From assembly GCA_050633825.1 (NCBI GenBank), contig JBOEHG010000015.1, positions 26,042-90,041 on the forward strand: DNA of 64,000 nucleotides, written 5' to 3'. Shown here piece by piece: positions 62,567 to 64,000 of this stretch. The notes under the pieces are model-generated. The model searched no databases, was not told the origin of the DNA, and saw only the letters and a list, made by a program, of their open reading frames with translations. The DNA is from CANLBN01 sp050633825 (GTDB lineage Bacteria > Pseudomonadota > Gammaproteobacteria > Pseudomonadales > Cellvibrionaceae). The translations under genes were made by a program, and so were the position numbers. The stretch's first letter is position 1. Every line of letters begins with the position of its first letter.

Positions 62567-63333
62567 GTGTTATTTTAGAAACCATTAAGCTTGAACGTAC
62601 CTTTGGTGCGGTGGTTGCTGCATCTGACATTAATATCCAAATACGCTCCGGTGAAGTGGTCGGCGTGATTGGTTCCAACGGCGCAGGCAAAACAACCTTT
62701 GTGAATATGGTCACAGGGTATCTTGCCCCCAGTGGCGGTGAAATTCTCTACCGTAAAAAAAATATCATTGGTAAGCCAACCCGTGATATTACCCGGTTAG
62801 GTATTTGTCGTTCATTTCAAATTCCGCAGTTATTTTTAGAGCTGTCGGTGCTGGACAATATGGTTATAGCATTAACCATTGCAAAAGAAGAAAAACCTTC
62901 GTTATTGCGTCCGGCAGTAACCCCGGCACTGGTTGATGAAGCGATGGAGATATTAAGTCGTTTTCAGGTCGATCAATATGCGCATCAAGAAGTGGGCATA
63001 TTAGCCCAAGGGATTCGTAAATTGGTTGATATTGCCATGGCGACAGTGGGCAAACCCGACTTGTTATTCTTGGATGAGCCGACCAGTGGTGTCAGTGCGG
63101 ATGAAAAAATGGAGATTATGCGTGTCCTAATGGACGCGTTGAAAAGCACAGGAACAGCAGTATTGTTTATTGAACATGATATGGAAATTGTTGAACAGTT
63201 TGCACCGCGCGTAGTGGCTTTCTATGAGGGCACTATATTAATTGATGCACCGACAGCAGAAGTGCTAGCGGATGACAAAGTTCGAGAGTATGTGATTGGA
63301 AGTGAATTCCATCGTCAAGCTGAAAACCATTAA
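62563..63333 (+). CDS. ABC transporter ATP-binding protein (LivG-like)
   Basis: A 256-residue ATPase. Walker A GSNGAGKTT (about 37-45), Walker B LLFLDEPTSGVSADE. The signature is degenerate: LAQGIRKLVDIAMA in place of LSGGQ-type, lacking the Ser and the Gln; LivG proteins tolerate LAxG, but IRK is unusual. It pairs with the LivF-like ATPase, whose signature is intact, so one of the two nucleotide sites may be weakened. Confidence 0.92.
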   Translation: MSVILETIKLERTFGAVVAASDINIQIRSGEVVGVIGSNGAGKTTFVNMVTGYLAPSGGEILYRKKNIIGKPTRDITRLGICRSFQIPQLFLELSVLDNMVIALTIAKEEKPSLLRPAVTPALVDEAMEILSRFQVDQYAHQEVGILAQGIRKLVDIAMATVGKPDLLFLDEPTSGVSADEKMEIMRVLMDALKSTGTAVLFIEHDMEIVEQFAPRVVAFYEGTILIDAPTAEVLADDKVREYVIGSEFHRQAENH

Positions 63334-63348
63334 GTGGGAGAAAATATA

Positions 63349-64000
63349 ATGTTAACAGTGAATAATCTCAGTTTATCGATTCAAAAAGTGCCCATTTTAC
63401 AAGATGTAGGCTTGTCGATTGAAAAAGGTGAAACGGTGGGTTTGATTGGTCGCAATGGTGCGGGGAAAACCACGTTAATGCGAGCGATCATGGGATTGAT
63501 TGCAACAGAATCGGGAGAAGTCTTCTTCGATAAAACGGCATTACACAGTGCGGTCCCACCGGTTAGAGCGGTGTTGGGTATTGGTTATTTGCCGGAGGAT
63601 CGTCGTTTGGTTCCTCACTTTACGGTTGAAGAAAATATCATGGTGCCGCTATGGGCGACGAATAAAGATAAAGATTTAAGCCGTTTAAAGTGGGTGTATG
63701 ACTTGATGCCGGAGATAGGCCGTTTTGCGGACAGGCGAGCACTGACCTTAAGTGGTGGTCAACAGAAGTTAGTGGCATTAGCGAGGGCCCTAGTGGTGGG
63801 TTCGAATTTGTTACTGTTGGATGAGCCATTTGAAGGGGTTGCCCCAGCTTTGGCTCAACGGCTAATGGAAGTGATCTCGAAGCTTAAGGAAGAGAATTTA
63901 TCGGTATTGATTTCTGAATCGGACTATACCCATTCGAAAGAAGTGGTGGATAAGGTGTATTCGATTGAGCGTGGTGTCATTAGTGAAATGAATGAAGCTT
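63349..64000 (+). CDS. ABC transporter ATP-binding protein (LivF-like), 3' end outside window
   Basis: The frame is open from ATG 63349 to the last base, giving 217 residues of a protein usually about 235 long, so little is missing. Walker A GRNGAGKTT (about 35-43), signature LSGGQQKLVALARAL, Walker B LLLLDEPFEGVAPA. A GGGAG ribosome-binding site lies just upstream, 15 bp after the LivG-like stop. Genes for the metabolism of the imported solute may follow beyond the window. Confidence 0.93.
   Translation, partial: MLTVNNLSLSIQKVPILQDVGLSIEKGETVGLIGRNGAGKTTLMRAIMGLIATESGEVFFDKTALHSAVPPVRAVLGIGYLPEDRRLVPHFTVEENIMVPLWATNKDKDLSRLKWVYDLMPEIGRFADRRALTLSGGQQKLVALARALVVGSNLLLLDEPFEGVAPALAQRLMEVISKLKEENLSVLISESDYTHSKEVVDKVYSIERGVISEMNEA

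Noticed and set aside
1..64000. tRNA, rRNA or CRISPR features
   Set aside because: I saw no TTCRANYC arm with a matching cloverleaf, no rRNA-like stretch, and no regularly spaced repeats.

Overview
The window looks like chromosomal DNA of an AT-rich, flagellated, diderm gammaproteobacterium, probably marine and possibly near the Spongiibacteraceae/Cellvibrionaceae. The evidence is the set of core genes (opgGH, lpxH, ppx, glnS, cysS, System I ccm genes next to fliK and an flhB-like gene, yejABEF). The taxonomic placement is inference from gene content only. I see no rRNA, tRNA or CRISPR array.

Layout. 1-2470: end of a DUF599 gene, then an NAD(P)-binding protein and a DMT exporter facing away from a MarR regulator, with two perfect palindromic operators between them. 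2484-8348: an accessory island. Its first part (2698-4518) is an integron gene-cassette array: three intact attC sites, a fourth interrupted by a hairpin element, promoterless single-gene cassettes, and no integrase in the window. Behind it lie a transglutaminase-like protein, a GNAT enzyme, a DUF418 membrane protein, a RidA protein and an orphan, interspersed with small REP-like hairpin repeats. 8386-15984: opgGH, a GIY-YIG and a J-domain protein, ppx, a methyltransferase and msrA. 16217-21255: a translationally coupled pair, a Tat-exported DUF1501 protein and a 1157-residue lipoprotein with two CxxCH motifs. 21272-28968: the flhB-like gene and fliK facing away from ccmABCDEFG; ccmH and ccmI are absent from the expected place. 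29251-31360: a DUF5675/holin-like pair, cspA and a small Cys-rich membrane protein. 31413-44181: yejABEF, an HDOD protein, lpxH, ppiB, glnS, cysS and a voltage-gated cation channel.

The most interesting part is 44480-64000. A histidine kinase, an NtrC-type sigma-54 activator and a periplasmic binding protein form one operon. This operon and four further transcription units (a chemoreceptor; an MBL-hydrolase/Gld-like ABC/His-rich/HupE operon; a DcaP-like porin; a Liv-type ABC importer that runs off the window end) each have a -24/-12 sigma-54 element. Upstream of each element I find copies of one 15-bp dyad, GAKC-N7-GMTC, usually 60-115 bp away. Four of the five promoters have the canonical spacer; the chemoreceptor one is a base too long. 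I read this as a self-contained, autoregulated regulon for sensing, swimming toward, admitting, importing and processing one unknown solute. The promoters and dyads are seen in the sequence. Their binding by the local activator, and the solute, are inference.
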